NCBI GenBank assembly: GCA_002841315.1
Contig: PHEW01000001.1
Coordinates: 62,001 to 126,000 of the forward strand
DNA length: 64,000 bases
Reading direction: 5' to 3'
Origin: Actinobacteria bacterium HGW-Actinobacteria-4
GTDB lineage: Bacteria > Actinomycetota > Actinomycetes > Actinomycetales > Demequinaceae
Below are positions 8,676-18,616 of the stretch, one piece after another; position 1 is the stretch's first letter, and each line of letters starts with the position of its first letter. The translations under genes and the position numbers were made by a program. The notes beneath the pieces were generated by a model that saw nothing but the letters and a program-made list of their open reading frames with translations, did not search any database and was not told the origin of the DNA.

Positions 8676-9521
8676 TCATCGTGCCCCGGTTGACGCATTC
8701 CGCCAAGCGGACGCGACCGCGATTGCGTCACACGCCGCACGGACGTCATGAACGCGGACCGCCCACGCGCCCGCTTGAGCGGCCAGGGCAGTCACCGCAG
8801 TGGTGGCGTGGTCGCGCTGTTCAGGGGGCGGCTGCTGCTCGCCGGACCGGGCGATGGTGGCGCCCAAGAAGCGCTTGCGCGAGGCTCCAATGAGCACGCG
8901 CTGACTTTGGCCACGCGTGCCCACATGACGAAGCTCGTCAAGGTGCGCGAGCAGGGTCCAGTTGTGTTCTCCCACCTTGGCGAAACCCAAGCCGGGGTCG
9001 AGGATGATCCGGTTGCCATCGACCCCTGCGTCGGTGAGCGCTTGGAGGCGCTTGAGTAGCTCATCACGAACCTCGGCGACCACGTCGTCGTAGACGTCGT
9101 GCTGATCCATCGTGGCGGAGTGCGCTCGCCAGTGCATCGCGACATAGTCCACCTCGAGTTCCGCGACAATGCGCGCCATGTCGGGGTCGGCGAGCCCCCC
9201 GGAAACGTCATTGACGTAGCGCGCACCGGCATCCACGGCCGCGCGGGCTGTCGAGCCGCGCATCGTGTCGATGCTGACCGTCACGCCCTCACTTGCGAGC
9301 GCCTCGATCACCGGGAGCACCCGTTCGATCTCGGTGCCTGCGTCTACTCGCGCGGCACCGGGCCGCGTGGATTCCCCGCCTACGTCGACCACGTCGGCCC
9401 CTGCTGCGGCAAGCCCCAAGCCCTGCTGGATGGCAGCATCGGCCGCAAGAAAGTGACCGCCGTCGCTGAAGGAATCCGGCGTGACGTTGAGGATGCCCCA
9501 CACCAAGGTGCGCTCGCTCAC
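8676..9521 (-). CDS. folP: Dihydropteroate synthase FolP
   Basis: Joins 6-hydroxymethyl-dihydropterin pyrophosphate with p-aminobenzoate; the target of sulfonamides. The TIM-barrel signatures are GILNVTPDSFSDGG near the N-terminus, ADVVDVGGESTRPGA, ARYVNDVSGG, IILDPGLGFAK and the C-terminal RVHDV. Its 281-aa length is typical. It sits 6 bp after folE and 4 bp before folB-folK, so four folate steps are encoded in three consecutive genes. Confidence 0.96.
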   Translation of the reverse strand: MSERTLVWGILNVTPDSFSDGGHFLAADAAIQQGLGLAAAGADVVDVGGESTRPGAARVDAGTEIERVLPVIEALASEGVTVSIDTMRGSTARAAVDAGARYVNDVSGGLADPDMARIVAELEVDYVAMHWRAHSATMDQHDVYDDVVAEVRDELLKRLQALTDAGVDGNRIILDPGLGFAKVGEHNWTLLAHLDELRHVGTRGQSQRVLIGASRKRFLGATIARSGEQQPPPEQRDHATTAVTALAAQAGAWAVRVHDVRAACDAIAVASAWRNASTGAR

Positions 9522-9527
9522 GGTGAG

Positions 9528-10151
9528 CTACTTCCCGAGGATGAGGCTCATGGCTTCTGCGCGGGTGGCGCCGTCGCGCATCACGCCGCGCACTGCGGAG
9601 GTCACCGTGCGTGAACCAGGCTTGCGGACGCCGCGCATCGACATGCAGAGATGTTCGGCCTCGATCACCACAATGACGCCGCGGGCGCCAAGGTGCTTGA
9701 CGAGGGCGTCGGCCACTTGGGTGGTGAGGCGTTCCTGGACCTGCGGGCGCTTCGCAAAGACATCGACCAGGCGCGCGAGCTTGGACAGTCCCGTGATGCG
9801 TCCGTCCTCGCCAGGGATGTAGCCCACATGGGCGACGCCGTGGAACGGGACCAGGTGGTGTTCACACGTCGAGTACAGCTCAATGTCTTTGACCAGGATC
9901 ATCTCTTCGTGGCCAAGTTCGAAGACGGCGCTCAGCACATCCGCTGGGTCTTGAGAAAGCCCGGCGAAGAACTCCTCGTAAGCCCGTGCCACGCGGGCGG
10001 GGGTGTCCCGCAGACCGTCGCGGTCAGGATTTTCGCCCACAGCCGCGAGAATCTCCCTCACGGCGGCCTCGATGCGAGGGCGGTCCACCGCGGTGGCGGG
10101 CGGAGTGTCCTGGGCGCCTGCCACAGCGTTCGGGAGCGTCGAGTCGGTCAT
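9528..10151 (-). CDS. folE: GTP cyclohydrolase I FolE
   Basis: First step of tetrahydrofolate synthesis, GTP to 7,8-dihydroneopterin triphosphate. Zn ligands and active-site residues are visible in [15 protein letters not shown] and in [41 protein letters not shown] is the family's central helix. The 207-aa length matches bacterial FolE, with a short variable N-terminal tail. It begins 4 bp after the ftsH stop, as in many actinobacteria. Confidence 0.96.
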   Translation of the reverse strand: MTDSTLPNAVAGAQDTPPATAVDRPRIEAAVREILAAVGENPDRDGLRDTPARVARAYEEFFAGLSQDPADVLSAVFELGHEEMILVKDIELYSTCEHHLVPFHGVAHVGYIPGEDGRITGLSKLARLVDVFAKRPQVQERLTTQVADALVKHLGARGVIVVIEAEHLCMSMRGVRKPGSRTVTSAVRGVMRDGATRAEAMSLILGK

Positions 10152-10155
10152 GTCG

Positions 10156-12192
10156 CTACTCCTTGGAGGAGGCCTTGGGCTTGCGCGCGCCTTGAGTACC
10201 GGCGCGCGGCGACGTGGCTGCGGGCTTGGAGGGAGCCTTGGTGCGCTTGGGGCGCTCCCCGGGAGCCGGAGCCGTCACGCCACGCTGAGGTGCGATCGCC
10301 GTTCCCCAATCGCCGCTGACCCAGCCCTTGCGGAGCGGGATGTGCTTGACCTTGGCGAAGATCTCCGCGAGTTCCTTCTCCGCAAGGGTCTCCTTGTCGA
10401 GCAACTGTTCCGCGAGGGTGTCGAGCAGGGCGCGGTTCATGTTGAGCGCCTTGGTGGCCTCGGCCATCGCGTTGTCGAGCAGCGCGCGCACCTCCGAGTC
10501 CACCACGGCGGCGAGTTCCTCGCTGTAGTCGCGACCGTGGCCCATGTCGCGGCCCATGAAGACCTCTCCGGAAGATCCCGCGAGGCGCACCGATCCTACG
10601 CGCGGGCTCATGCCGTACTCAGTGACCATCGTGCGGGCGGTGTCGGTGGCCTGCGAGATGTCGTTGGAGGCTCCCGTGGTGGGGTCTCCGAACACGATCT
10701 CTTCCGCCATCCGGCCGCCCATCGCGTAGGCCAGCGAGTCGAGCAGTTGGTTGCGGGTCTTCGAGTAGCGATCCTCGGCGGGCATCACCATTGTGTAGCC
10801 CAGGGCGCGGCCGCGGGGCAGGATGGTGACCTTCGTGACGGGGTCGGTGTGGTTCATGGCCGCAGCCACGAGCGCGTGGCCGCCCTCGTGATACGCCGTG
10901 ACACGCTTGTCGTTCTCGTTCATGATGCGCGTGCGCTTCTGAGGGCCGGCGATCACGCGATCAATAGCCTCGTCGAGCGCCTGGGAGTTGATCGAAGTCA
11001 GGTCCTGGCGCGCCGCGAGCAGGGCGGCCTCGTTGAGCACGTTGGCGAGGTCCGCGCCGGTGAAGCCCGGCGTGCGGCGTGCGATGGCTTCGAGGTTGAC
11101 GTCGGGCTCGATGGGCTTGCCCTTGGCGTGCACCTCAAGCACCTTCTGACGGCCCTTGAGGTCAGGGGCGTCCACGCCCACCTGGCGGTCAAAGCGGCCT
11201 GGGCGCAGCAGGGCGGGGTCGAGGATGTCTGGCCGGTTGGTGGCCGCGATCATGATCACGTTGGTGTTGAGGTCAAATCCGTCCATCTCCACCAGCATCT
11301 GGTTGAGAGTCTGTTCGCGCTCGTCGTGCCCGCCGCCCATGCCAGCGCCGCGGTGGCGACCAACAGCGTCGATCTCATCCACAAAGATGATCGCGGGGGC
11401 GTTCTTCTTGGCCTGCTCAAACAGGTCGCGCACGCGGCTCGCGCCTACGCCCACAAACATCTCGACAAAGTCGGAGCCTGAGATGGAGTAGAACGGCACG
11501 CCGGCCTCTCCCGCGACTGCGCGGGCCAGCAGGGTCTTGCCGGTTCCGGGCGGACCGTAGAGCAACACGCCCTTGGGGATCTTGGCACCCAACGCCTGAA
11601 ACTTGGCCGGGGTCTCAAGGAACTCCTCGATCTCGCGCAGTTCCTCGACTGCTTCGTCCACGCCGGCGACGTCCTCGAACTTCACCGTGGGGGTGTCCGG
11701 AGTCACGAGCGTGGCCTTGGACTTGCCGAACTGCATGAGCCGGCCACCGCCGCCGGCACCTTGCATGCTGGACAAGATGAACCAGAACAGGCCCACCAGA
11801 ATCAGAATAGGCAGCAGCGTGAACAGCATGGTCTGCCAGATTGAGCTGCGGGGCACCTGGGAGTCGTAACCCTGGGCCGGATCCGCTTCGCGGACAGCCG
11901 TCACCAGCTCTTCGCCCTGCGGCTCCACATAGAAGAACTGCACACGCGGGGTGAACGTCGCCCACTCCTCGGGGACACCCTCGGGCATCTCCTCGATCAA
12001 CACCATCTCGACGCGCTGGTCCCCGTCGACAATCTCGACTTGGTCCACCACACCAGCTCGGAGCATCGCGAGACCCTCAGAGGTGGCGATCCGGTCCACG
12101 GTGGGCTGGAACAGTCCGGACACAATCCAGCTGAGAATCAACGCGAGCAGGATGATTGGCAGCAGGCGGCGGAAGCTGAGGGCGTTCTTCAT
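10156..12192 (-). CDS. ftsH: ATP-dependent zinc metalloprotease FtsH
   Basis: Membrane-anchored AAA+ protease for membrane-protein quality control. From the start [12 protein letters not shown] there are two N-terminal membrane helices enclosing a periplasmic-side domain, then the AAA module (Walker A GPPGTGKT, Walker [12 protein letters not shown] with [13 protein letters not shown]), then the zinc protease site HEGGH and the third ligand region. The lysine/proline/alanine-rich tail of about 60 residues is common in actinobacterial FtsH. The 12192 ATG is preferred; the frame is open to 12276 but that extension (basic, unconserved-looking) has no supporting features. No good Shine-Dalgarno is seen. 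Confidence 0.95.
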   Translation of the reverse strand: MKNALSFRRLLPIILLALILSWIVSGLFQPTVDRIATSEGLAMLRAGVVDQVEIVDGDQRVEMVLIEEMPEGVPEEWATFTPRVQFFYVEPQGEELVTAVREADPAQGYDSQVPRSSIWQTMLFTLLPILILVGLFWFILSSMQGAGGGGRLMQFGKSKATLVTPDTPTVKFEDVAGVDEAVEELREIEEFLETPAKFQALGAKIPKGVLLYGPPGTGKTLLARAVAGEAGVPFYSISGSDFVEMFVGVGASRVRDLFEQAKKNAPAIIFVDEIDAVGRHRGAGMGGGHDEREQTLNQMLVEMDGFDLNTNVIMIAATNRPDILDPALLRPGRFDRQVGVDAPDLKGRQKVLEVHAKGKPIEPDVNLEAIARRTPGFTGADLANVLNEAALLAARQDLTSINSQALDEAIDRVIAGPQKRTRIMNENDKRVTAYHEGGHALVAAAMNHTDPVTKVTILPRGRALGYTMVMPAEDRYSKTRNQLLDSLAYAMGGRMAEEIVFGDPTTGASNDISQATDTARTMVTEYGMSPRVGSVRLAGSSGEVFMGRDMGHGRDYSEELAAVVDSEVRALLDNAMAEATKALNMNRALLDTLAEQLLDKETLAEKELAEIFAKVKHIPLRKGWVSGDWGTAIAPQRGVTAPAPGERPKRTKAPSKPAATSPRAGTQGARKPKASSKE

Positions 12193-12312
12193 GGTGCATA
12201 TGACTCTACGCGAGGCTCTGGCGCGGTTGGTGTGGTTTCGCCCTGAGCGGGACCGCACAAAGGGGCCACTCAGCAACCAGGTTCACGGCTGGCGAGCCAG
12301 ATTCAGGCACAT

Positions 12313-13221
12313 TCAGGGCGCCAAGAGCTGCCACGGGCCCAATGTGGTTGCCGAGCGGCCCGTCCTGATGACCGCCAACACCGCGAGCACCTCCGCGAGC
12401 ATGCGCTCCGGATGCTTGACCACGTCGTCGTAGGTAAATCTGAGCACGGTGTATCCGAGTGCGGCGAGCTTCCGGTCGCGGCGTCTGTCCTCGGCGAAGG
12501 CTCGCTCGTCAGCGTGGTAGGCGCGCCCATCGAGTTCAACGACCAGTGACCCCTCAACTACCAAGTCCACTCGGCCGACTCCCGCGATGCGCACTTGCGG
12601 CTCTACAGTCAGCCCCGCGCCGTCCAAGGTGAAGCGTGTGATCGACTCAAGCAGGGACTCTGATCGGCCGTCGACGTGCGTCGCCAAGAACTCGCGCCGG
12701 CTCCGTGGTGAAACACGGAACGCGGCGATCGCAGACGGCGCGATGAGCCCGCGATTGACGGCGGCGTCGACCAGAACGAGGTGTTCCAGGGGCTCGACGC
12801 AGCGCGCCGCGACGTCGAGCGAGGTAGCAACTGGCGTGGAGAGATTCCGAGGGAGGGCTGCGATGCGCTCAGTCGCGCCGTTGCGTGCCGATCGGTGCAG
12901 CCGGACACCGCGAGACACCCGCGCGTCTCGTAGGGCGAAGCCCCGATCCCGTGGCAACAGTATGTGCGTCTGCCCCGAGCGAGTGAGGAGTGGAAGCCCC
13001 AGCGCATCAAGTGCCGATATGCAGGTGACCTCGCCCCTAAGAATTCGGGCATCGAGCACTGCGCGCGGGGCGTCGGGTAGCGCGTAGCAACCCGCCCACG
13101 CCCGCACGATTCGCCCTTGCGCATGCGCAACCCGCAACTGTTTGGGTGAGACTCCAGCCGCGAGCAGTTCTTCCCGGCGGGCTGCTCCCCCCAAGGTCCC
13201 GAGCACCTGCAAGACATCCAT
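12313..13221 (-). CDS. AbiEi-like winged-helix / DUF559 PD-(D/E)XK nuclease-fold protein
   Basis: A 302-aa protein of the kind annotated as 'type IV toxin-antitoxin AbiEi domain / DUF559'. The N-terminus (LGTLGGAARREELLAAGVS, AHAQGRIVRAWAGCYAL) resembles an AbiEi winged-helix domain. The C-terminus has a VSR/DUF559-type nuclease core with Asp in GVGRVDLVVEG, ExD in LVVELDGRAYH and a downstream basic DRRRDRKLAALGYTVLRF. These residues look intact, so activity on DNA is possible but untested. The gene sits alone between hpt and ftsH, which are usually adjacent in actinobacteria, so it looks like an insertion. No paired toxin gene is seen. Confidence 0.75.
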   Translation of the reverse strand: MDVLQVLGTLGGAARREELLAAGVSPKQLRVAHAQGRIVRAWAGCYALPDAPRAVLDARILRGEVTCISALDALGLPLLTRSGQTHILLPRDRGFALRDARVSRGVRLHRSARNGATERIAALPRNLSTPVATSLDVAARCVEPLEHLVLVDAAVNRGLIAPSAIAAFRVSPRSRREFLATHVDGRSESLLESITRFTLDGAGLTVEPQVRIAGVGRVDLVVEGSLVVELDGRAYHADERAFAEDRRRDRKLAALGYTVLRFTYDDVVKHPERMLAEVLAVLAVIRTGRSATTLGPWQLLAP

Positions 13222-13442
13222 TGAGCCACTGTGCGGTCTCGCCGTTGGCGAGGTGAGGACTCAGCAAGCGGCATTGGAGTTTCGTAGAGAGGCTCGTCCT
13301 GGGGACATCAGTCGACGCCCAGGCAGCGGGGCCAACGAGCAACCCATTCGTGGTTCACGACCTAGGAAACCGAGACGTTGAGCGCTCACAACTGGGTCCA
13401 GTAACGGAAAGTGGTTGCTGAGTGGCCCTGGGGCCAATGGCG

Positions 13443-14000
13443 CTACGCCTCGCCGTACACCTTGGGGTTCAGCACCGCCACGAACGGCAGGGTCCGGTAC
13501 TTCTCATCGAAGTCCAGCCCGTACCCCACCACAAAGTCATTCGGAATGTCGAAGCCCACGTACTTCACGTCCACATCAACCGACGCCGCATCCGGCTTGC
13601 GCAACAGCGCCGCCACCTCGACGGACGCCGCACCTCGCGAGCGCAGGTTGCCAAGCAACCACGAGAGCGTCATGCCGGTGTCCATGATGTCTTCCACGAT
13701 CAGCACGTGGCGCCCCGTCAGGTCCGCGTCCAAGTCCTTAAGAATCCGCACCACGCCAGAACTGCGCGTCCCGGACCCATACGACGACACCGCCATCCAG
13801 TCCATCTGCACCTGAGGAGGCATGCGCCGCGCGAGGTCAGCCATCACCATGACGGCGCCCTTCAGGACGCCCACCAGCAACAACTCTTCGCCCTGGTAGT
13901 CCTCCCGAATCTGAGCTGCGATCTCATCAAGCCGCGTCGCGATTTGCTTCTCGCTCACGATGATTTCGGTGAAGTCGTTCATGTCGAACTGCGCGTTCAC
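13443..14000 (-). CDS. hpt: Hypoxanthine phosphoribosyltransferase Hpt
   Basis: Purine salvage: transfers phosphoribose from PRPP to hypoxanthine or guanine. The PRPP-binding motif is VLIVEDIMDTGMTL, with LLVGVLKGAVMVMADL and the SSYGSGTRSSG loop upstream and the purine-binding YVGFDIPNDFVVGYGLD downstream. 185 aa is normal. The GTG start at 14000 overlaps the tilS stop (GTGA) and has GGGAG about 7 bp upstream; hpt and tilS are therefore coupled. Confidence 0.95.
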   Translation of the reverse strand: MNAQFDMNDFTEIIVSEKQIATRLDEIAAQIREDYQGEELLLVGVLKGAVMVMADLARRMPPQVQMDWMAVSSYGSGTRSSGVVRILKDLDADLTGRHVLIVEDIMDTGMTLSWLLGNLRSRGAASVEVAALLRKPDAASVDVDVKYVGFDIPNDFVVGYGLDFDEKYRTLPFVAVLNPKVYGEA

Positions 14001-15001
14001 TCAGTGCTCCCGGCTCGTTGGGGTGGGGTGATCATTAGCCTGCCATACTCGCGCCGCGCCTCGTAGCCGCCGGGTAGCGACACGGCGCCCTGACCTTTGA
14101 ACACGGTCACCAACTGGTCGAGCGCCGCCACGTGAGTCGCCGTCAGCGGCCCTGCGCCCTCGGCCTCCGCGAGCATCTTGAGCATTCGCGACCGGATGGC
14201 ATCAGGCATCGCGGCGAGCATGTCGCAGCGCCAGCCTTCCCTACGTCCGGCCGATGCTGTGTCGCGTACCGCGAGTCGCGCTTGCCGGTCCAGTTCGTCC
14301 GCGTCGGCTTGGAGCAAGGCAGCCGAGCGCGCCAGGCCCGAGACCACTCCCGGACCCAAGACCTCCGCGAGCGCTGGCATCACCTTGCCGCGCAACTCGG
14401 AGCGCTTGGGGCCGCCGTCTACCTCGTTGGTGGGGTCCATCCACGGCTCGAGTCCCAGCGCCTCACAGGCCGTGACGGTGTCCTGGCGCCGCAATGACAG
14501 GAACGGTCGCACGATCCGCCCACGCCGCGCTGGAATGCCGCTCAGCGCCCGCGCTCCCGAGCCTCGCGCCAACGCAAGCAACACGGTCTCCGCTTGGTCG
14601 TCCATGGTGTGGCCAGTCAAGATGATGGGCGCGAACCCGCCTTCGGCGTCCACCCGCGCATCCAGCGCCGCGTACCGAGCTGCGCGCGCCGCCGCCTCGA
14701 GTCCTCCTTCGCGGCCCACAGTCACGCGCTCCACGAACACGCTGTTCATGCCAGCCTTGCGCACTTGGCTCACTGCGTGCTGCGCCACCGCTTCGCTACC
14801 CGCCTGGAGCCCGTGATCCACGATGATCGCGCCGGGCAAGTACCCCTCCTTGCGGGACACAAAAACCGTTGCGGCGGCCAGCGCGAGCGAGTCGGGACCA
14901 CCGGAGCACGCCACCCATACCCGGGTCCCGATCTCGATGCCGTCAAGAGCCTCCCGCACCGCATTGCGGGAAGCGGACACCGCTGGGTGGGGACCAGTCA
15001 T
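13997..15001 (-). CDS. tilS: tRNA(Ile)-lysidine synthetase TilS
   Basis: Modifies C34 of tRNA-Ile(CAU) to lysidine so that AUA is read as isoleucine. The PP-loop is VACSGGPDSLALAAA near residue 33, followed by IIVDHGLQAGSEAVA, LTGHTMDDQAETVLL, and the GGPKRSELRGKVMPAL region. At about 334 aa it is the short actinobacterial form. The ATG at 15001 overlaps the dacB stop (TGATG) and gives the usual N-terminus MTGPHPAVSA; GTG codons at 15004 and 15010 are alternatives. Confidence 0.93.
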   Translation of the reverse strand: MTGPHPAVSASRNAVREALDGIEIGTRVWVACSGGPDSLALAAATVFVSRKEGYLPGAIIVDHGLQAGSEAVAQHAVSQVRKAGMNSVFVERVTVGREGGLEAAARAARYAALDARVDAEGGFAPIILTGHTMDDQAETVLLALARGSGARALSGIPARRGRIVRPFLSLRRQDTVTACEALGLEPWMDPTNEVDGGPKRSELRGKVMPALAEVLGPGVVSGLARSAALLQADADELDRQARLAVRDTASAGRREGWRCDMLAAMPDAIRSRMLKMLAEAEGAGPLTATHVAALDQLVTVFKGQGAVSLPGGYEARREYGRLMITPPQRAGSTE

Positions 15002-16413
15002 CACTGACACCCGCAGGCGACCAACGCGAACAGCAGGTCGTCGAACGCAGCGCGTGGCCGTTCCTGGCCAGCGGGCATGCCGTCCGCTAGGAACGCGAAA
15101 GCGAGCAACCTGCCGTCAGCCGTCATGACGGTCCCGGCCAACGCCGTAACCCCCGTCAGCGAGCCCGTCTTGGCACGTACCATCCCTGCGGCGTCGGTGT
15201 TCCAATAGCGCTCCCCGACGGTGCCTTCCACGCCGGCCACGGGCAGGAAGTCGAACAGTCCCCGCGCCCCCGGATCCTCGAGCGCCGCGAGCATCGTATC
15301 CGTGAGGTGAAGCGGCGAAATGCGGTTGCGGCTCGAGAACCCGGCGCCGTCGTAGAGCCGTAGGCCCTCGACGTCGATCCCCATCTGCGCCAGCTGGGCG
15401 ATCGTGGCTTGCGCGGCACCCGTGGGGGTTGCGGCGTGCCCGGTCTCGATTGCGAGCACACGGGCCACGTTCTCCGCGATGGTGTTGTCCGAGTACCACA
15501 GCAGGTTCTCCGCCACGAGGGACAGGGGTGCAGATTCCACGCCAGCGATCTCGGTGCCGCCGCGCGACGAGCCCCGGGTGACCTGCGTGACGGTGAGGCC
15601 GTGGCTCCTCAGCGCCACAGCGAAGTCATTGCCCGCGGCGAGCGACGGGTCTGCGTGGCGCTGAGCGTAGAGCTCGTCAGTCATCTTCGCGACGTTCACC
15701 GCAAGGCCAGTCACGCCAGCGGCATAGCCCATGCGCGGGGCGTAGTCGGGCCACTCTGGATTGATGCGCGGGCCCGGAAAGGCGGAATCGTCGACCACCA
15801 CCGTCACCGTTGTCACGCCTTCAAGGGCCGATGCCGCGACCACGGCCTCGGCTAGGTCACCCAGGCCGGCCCAACCGTTCGCGTCGCGCCTCTCCCCGTG
15901 GTGCCCAGCACCTGCCGCCAGCATCATGTCGCCGCCCGCCACAAGAGTGAGGCGTGCCGTCGCGGGATCCCACAGCACTGTGGTGCGGGTCGTGAAGTCG
16001 GGACCGAGCGCACCGAGCGCGGCGACGGCCGTGATGGTCTTAGTGGTGGACGCCGGGACCTGGGTCTCCGCCGCGTCAATGCCAGCGATCAACTCGCCGG
16101 TCAGCACGTCGACGATTGCGACGTTGACTGACCTGCCGGTGCGTGGATCGTCCCGCAACTTCTGCACGAGCGCCTGCACTACAGCCGCATTGGGCAACGG
16201 CGCTTCGGCGGACGCAAGGCTCGCGACTGGTGTCCGGGGAACATCGGCCGATGCTACGGACAAGTGGGCGAGGAACGGTGCCGGCGGTTGCGGCACAGGC
16301 TCGGCAGTGATCCAGCCGGGTACAACGTCATAGGCATCAGCGATCGCGTACGCGCCCGCCCCAACGAGTACCATCCCAACGGTCACTGCCGCCGTCGCCG
16401 CCTTGTGCCGCAC
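15001..16413 (-). CDS. dacB: D-alanyl-D-alanine carboxypeptidase/endopeptidase (PBP4/DacB family)
   Basis: Exported penicillin-binding protein that trims or cleaves peptidoglycan cross-links. The N-terminal hydrophobic segment (residues about 6-26) is a signal or anchor. Active-site motifs are S122-T-T-K125 in PASTTKTITAV, SDN in LLWYSDNTIAEN and KTG in VRAKTGSLTGV. An insertion domain between the first two motifs is typical of the family. It starts with GTG after GGAGGT, is divergent from ppa, and overlaps tilS by 1 bp. M. tuberculosis Rv3627c has the same neighbours. Confidence 0.93.
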   Translation of the reverse strand: MRHKAATAAVTVGMVLVGAGAYAIADAYDVVPGWITAEPVPQPPAPFLAHLSVASADVPRTPVASLASAEAPLPNAAVVQALVQKLRDDPRTGRSVNVAIVDVLTGELIAGIDAAETQVPASTTKTITAVAALGALGPDFTTRTTVLWDPATARLTLVAGGDMMLAAGAGHHGERRDANGWAGLGDLAEAVVAASALEGVTTVTVVVDDSAFPGPRINPEWPDYAPRMGYAAGVTGLAVNVAKMTDELYAQRHADPSLAAGNDFAVALRSHGLTVTQVTRGSSRGGTEIAGVESAPLSLVAENLLWYSDNTIAENVARVLAIETGHAATPTGAAQATIAQLAQMGIDVEGLRLYDGAGFSSRNRISPLHLTDTMLAALEDPGARGLFDFLPVAGVEGTVGERYWNTDAAGMVRAKTGSLTGVTALAGTVMTADGRLLAFAFLADGMPAGQERPRAAFDDLLFALVACGCQ

Positions 16414-16496
16414 GCGTCACCTCCAGTTATGGGCCACACTAGTACCGAGAAAGTCAGCCGACCCCAAGTTTGACCGGACAGTGTGAGGAACCACGC

Positions 16497-17018
16497 ATGG
16501 AATTCGACGTCACCATTGAGATCCCCAAGGGAAGCCGCAATAAGTACGAGGTAGACCACCACACTGGACGCATCAAGTTGGACCGGATGCTGTTTACGTC
16601 TACACGGTATCCCGACGACTACGGGTTCATCGACGGTACCTTGGGGCAGGACGGCGACCCGCTCGACGTGCTCGTGTTGCTTGAAGAGGCGACCTTTCCG
16701 GGATGCCAGATCACGTGCCGCGCCTTGGGCATGTTCCGGATGCGCGACGAGGCCGGCGGCGATGACAAGGTGCTGTGTGTCCCGGTTGCGGACCAGCGCG
16801 CTGCGTGGCGCCAGGAACTCGAAGACGTGAGCGACTTCCACCGCCTCGAGGTCCAGCACTTCTTTGAGGTCTACAAGGACCTGGAGCCGGGAAAGTCAGT
16901 CGAAGGCGCTCACTGGGTGGGCCGTGAAGAAGCTGAAGCGGAGATCAAGGCTTCGTTCGAACGCGCCAAGGGCACGGTCTTTGAGCACATGAATCCGCTG
17001 AACCCTCCACAGCACTGA
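16497..17018 (+). CDS. ppa: Soluble inorganic pyrophosphatase Ppa
   Basis: Cytoplasmic family I pyrophosphatase that hydrolyses PPi to 2 Pi. The signature [11 protein letters not shown] with three metal-binding Asp residues is intact, as are [30 protein letters not shown] and the DVSDF segment. The start at 16497 has GAGGA 7 bp upstream and gives the standard N-terminus [12 protein letters not shown] (173 aa); an in-frame ATG at 16470 adds nine unconserved residues. The window also encodes the membrane pyrophosphatase HppA at 40.2-42.5 kb. Confidence 0.96.
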   Translation: MEFDVTIEIPKGSRNKYEVDHHTGRIKLDRMLFTSTRYPDDYGFIDGTLGQDGDPLDVLVLLEEATFPGCQITCRALGMFRMRDEAGGDDKVLCVPVADQRAAWRQELEDVSDFHRLEVQHFFEVYKDLEPGKSVEGAHWVGREEAEAEIKASFERAKGTVFEHMNPLNPPQH

Positions 17019-17070
17019 CCCTCCACACAAACCAGAGGGGCGCTCGTAGGCTCCGAAGCGCAGTAACTCG

Positions 17071-18435
17071 CTACGGCCGCCCGGCGTACGGCATGATGTC
17101 GTTCACTGCCCAGTTGTTGTAGACACGAGTCTTCGCGGCAACCCCCGGCACACTTGCCTCGGCCACTTTGCCGTTGCCGATGTAGATCGCGACGTGATAG
17201 ATCTGGCTTGCGTTGCGGTTGGTGCCCCAGAAAATCAAGTCACCTAGACGCAACTGAGAGAAGGAGACCAGCGTTGTTCCGGAGTACTGAGTCCGCGAAC
17301 TTCCGGGAATCGAGTATCCCGCGACGCCCCATGACGCCTGTGTGAGCCCCGAGCAGTCGTATCCGGGACCCGTCTTGCCACCAGCCTGGTACGGGCTTCC
17401 CATGAGCGTGAGCGCATGGTTCACGGCGACTTGGCCGTCGGCTGCCGATGACCTCCACGTGCCGCTCGGTTCAGGGGCGGGCGGCGGGGGCTCCGTGCTG
17501 CCGCCACCAGTGCTACCGCCACCAGTGCTACCGCCACCGGTGCTGCCGCCACCCGTGCTGCCTCCACCGGTGCTGCCGCCTGAACTGCCTGCGTTGGCCG
17601 CAGCCTGTTGCTGCGCCTTGAGCAATGCTGCTTGCTCCCGGGCACGACGCTCGGCAGCAAGGCCAGCTTGCCGTTCGCGTTGGAGTGCTACGGAGGTGCG
17701 CTGAAGTTCGGCGAGGCGCTCGAGCGCTGCCTCCCTGGTGGCCTGTTCGTCGGCGAGTGCTTGCTGGGCATCAGCGCGCGCCTGGATCGCCACTTCAAGG
17801 GCGACTCGCGCTACCTCTTCCGCGGCGGCGGCCTCTTCTGCGGCGATTTCTGCGTACACGCGCATCGTCGAGGCGACCAGTTCCGCTGCCTTGACCTGCT
17901 GCACGGTGGACTCCGCCTCGACGGAGGCGCGGTTGAGCGCCTCCGTGCGGACGATGACATCCTCAAAACCATTGGCACTCACGAGTGCTTCGAACTGACC
18001 AAAGCTACCGCCATCGCGGTAGCTCGCCATGGCAACTCCGCCGAGTTCACCGCGCGCCACGGCGAGTGACGCCTCCGCCTCGTCAAGGCGCTTGTTGGCG
18101 GCAAACAGTTGGCGCTGTGCCTCGATACTCGCGGCTTGGGCCTCACCGTAGCGTTCGTCGGCAAGACGCGCAGCGACGTCGGCGTCATGGACCGCTTGTG
18201 CGAGCTTCACGATTGCGGCATCGAGTTCGGCAACCGTAGAGGCCGCGTCAGCGACAGCGGCCTTCGCGGCCGCAATCTCTGCTTGACCTGGGTAGTCGGC
18301 GGCCACAGCCATGGTGGAGGGCGGCACAACAGCGAGGGCCACGCCCATCAACAGCGTGGCGATCAGGGCAACAATACGGCGTGCAGGCAGGTGCACAGCA
18401 GGGACCACAAGACCATGCTGGGCCCGCATACTCAT
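17071..18435 (-). CDS. Secreted NlpC/P60 peptidoglycan endopeptidase with coiled coil (RipA/RipC-like)
   Basis: Exported cell-wall hydrolase. A signal sequence (RRIVALIATLLMGVALAVV) is followed by about 220 residues of Ala/Glu-rich coiled coil, a GGGST repeat linker, and a C-terminal NlpC/P60 domain with catalytic Cys in GYDCSGLTQASW, His in IYHVAIYIGNG and the LGDLIFWG segment. Such proteins cleave D-iGlu-mesoDAP or equivalent stem-peptide bonds during separation. The coiled coil probably masks or delivers the domain, as in FtsEX-controlled homologues (inference). A GTG at 18474 gives a 13-residue longer form; the ATG at 18435 keeps a normal signal peptide. It is convergent with ppa. Confidence 0.9.
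   Translation of the reverse strand: MSMRAQHGLVVPAVHLPARRIVALIATLLMGVALAVVPPSTMAVAADYPGQAEIAAAKAAVADAASTVAELDAAIVKLAQAVHDADVAARLADERYGEAQAASIEAQRQLFAANKRLDEAEASLAVARGELGGVAMASYRDGGSFGQFEALVSANGFEDVIVRTEALNRASVEAESTVQQVKAAELVASTMRVYAEIAAEEAAAAEEVARVALEVAIQARADAQQALADEQATREAALERLAELQRTSVALQRERQAGLAAERRAREQAALLKAQQQAAANAGSSGGSTGGGSTGGGSTGGGSTGGGSTGGGSTEPPPPAPEPSGTWRSSAADGQVAVNHALTLMGSPYQAGGKTGPGYDCSGLTQASWGVAGYSIPGSSRTQYSGTTLVSFSQLRLGDLIFWGTNRNASQIYHVAIYIGNGKVAEASVPGVAAKTRVYNNWAVNDIMPYAGRP
17495..17580 (-). repeat. 15-bp coding tandem repeat (Gly-Gly-Gly-Ser-Thr linker)
   Basis: About six imperfect copies of a 15-bp unit (forward-strand form gtgctgccgccacca) encode the GGGST linker of the NlpC/P60 protein. 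Third-position differences between copies show the array is not freshly expanded. Copy number could vary between strains without breaking the frame. Confidence 0.8.
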
Positions 18436-18616
18436 CACCACGTTTCGCTTCCGGACCCCACGAAGAGGGGACACTTGCTTCCGATGCTACCTTGCCTCCG
18501 TTATCGGCAACAGGGCAAATACCCTTAACCCGGACAGTTGTGACAAGGTCCACACCACCCCCGGGTGCCGCTCAAGTTGGCTCTGGAGACGCACCGTGCC
18601 CTAGGGTTAATCCGGC

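Noticed and set aside
17495..17580. Possible CRISPR-like periodicity
   Set aside because: The 15-bp period has no spacers and translates to a GGGST linker inside the NlpC/P60 gene.
18436..18616. Possible c-di-AMP or SAM riboswitch between the NlpC/P60 and metX genes
   Set aside because: Only a 4-bp CCCC/GGGG hairpin (18456-18470) was found; the conserved riboswitch cores were not recognised on either strand.
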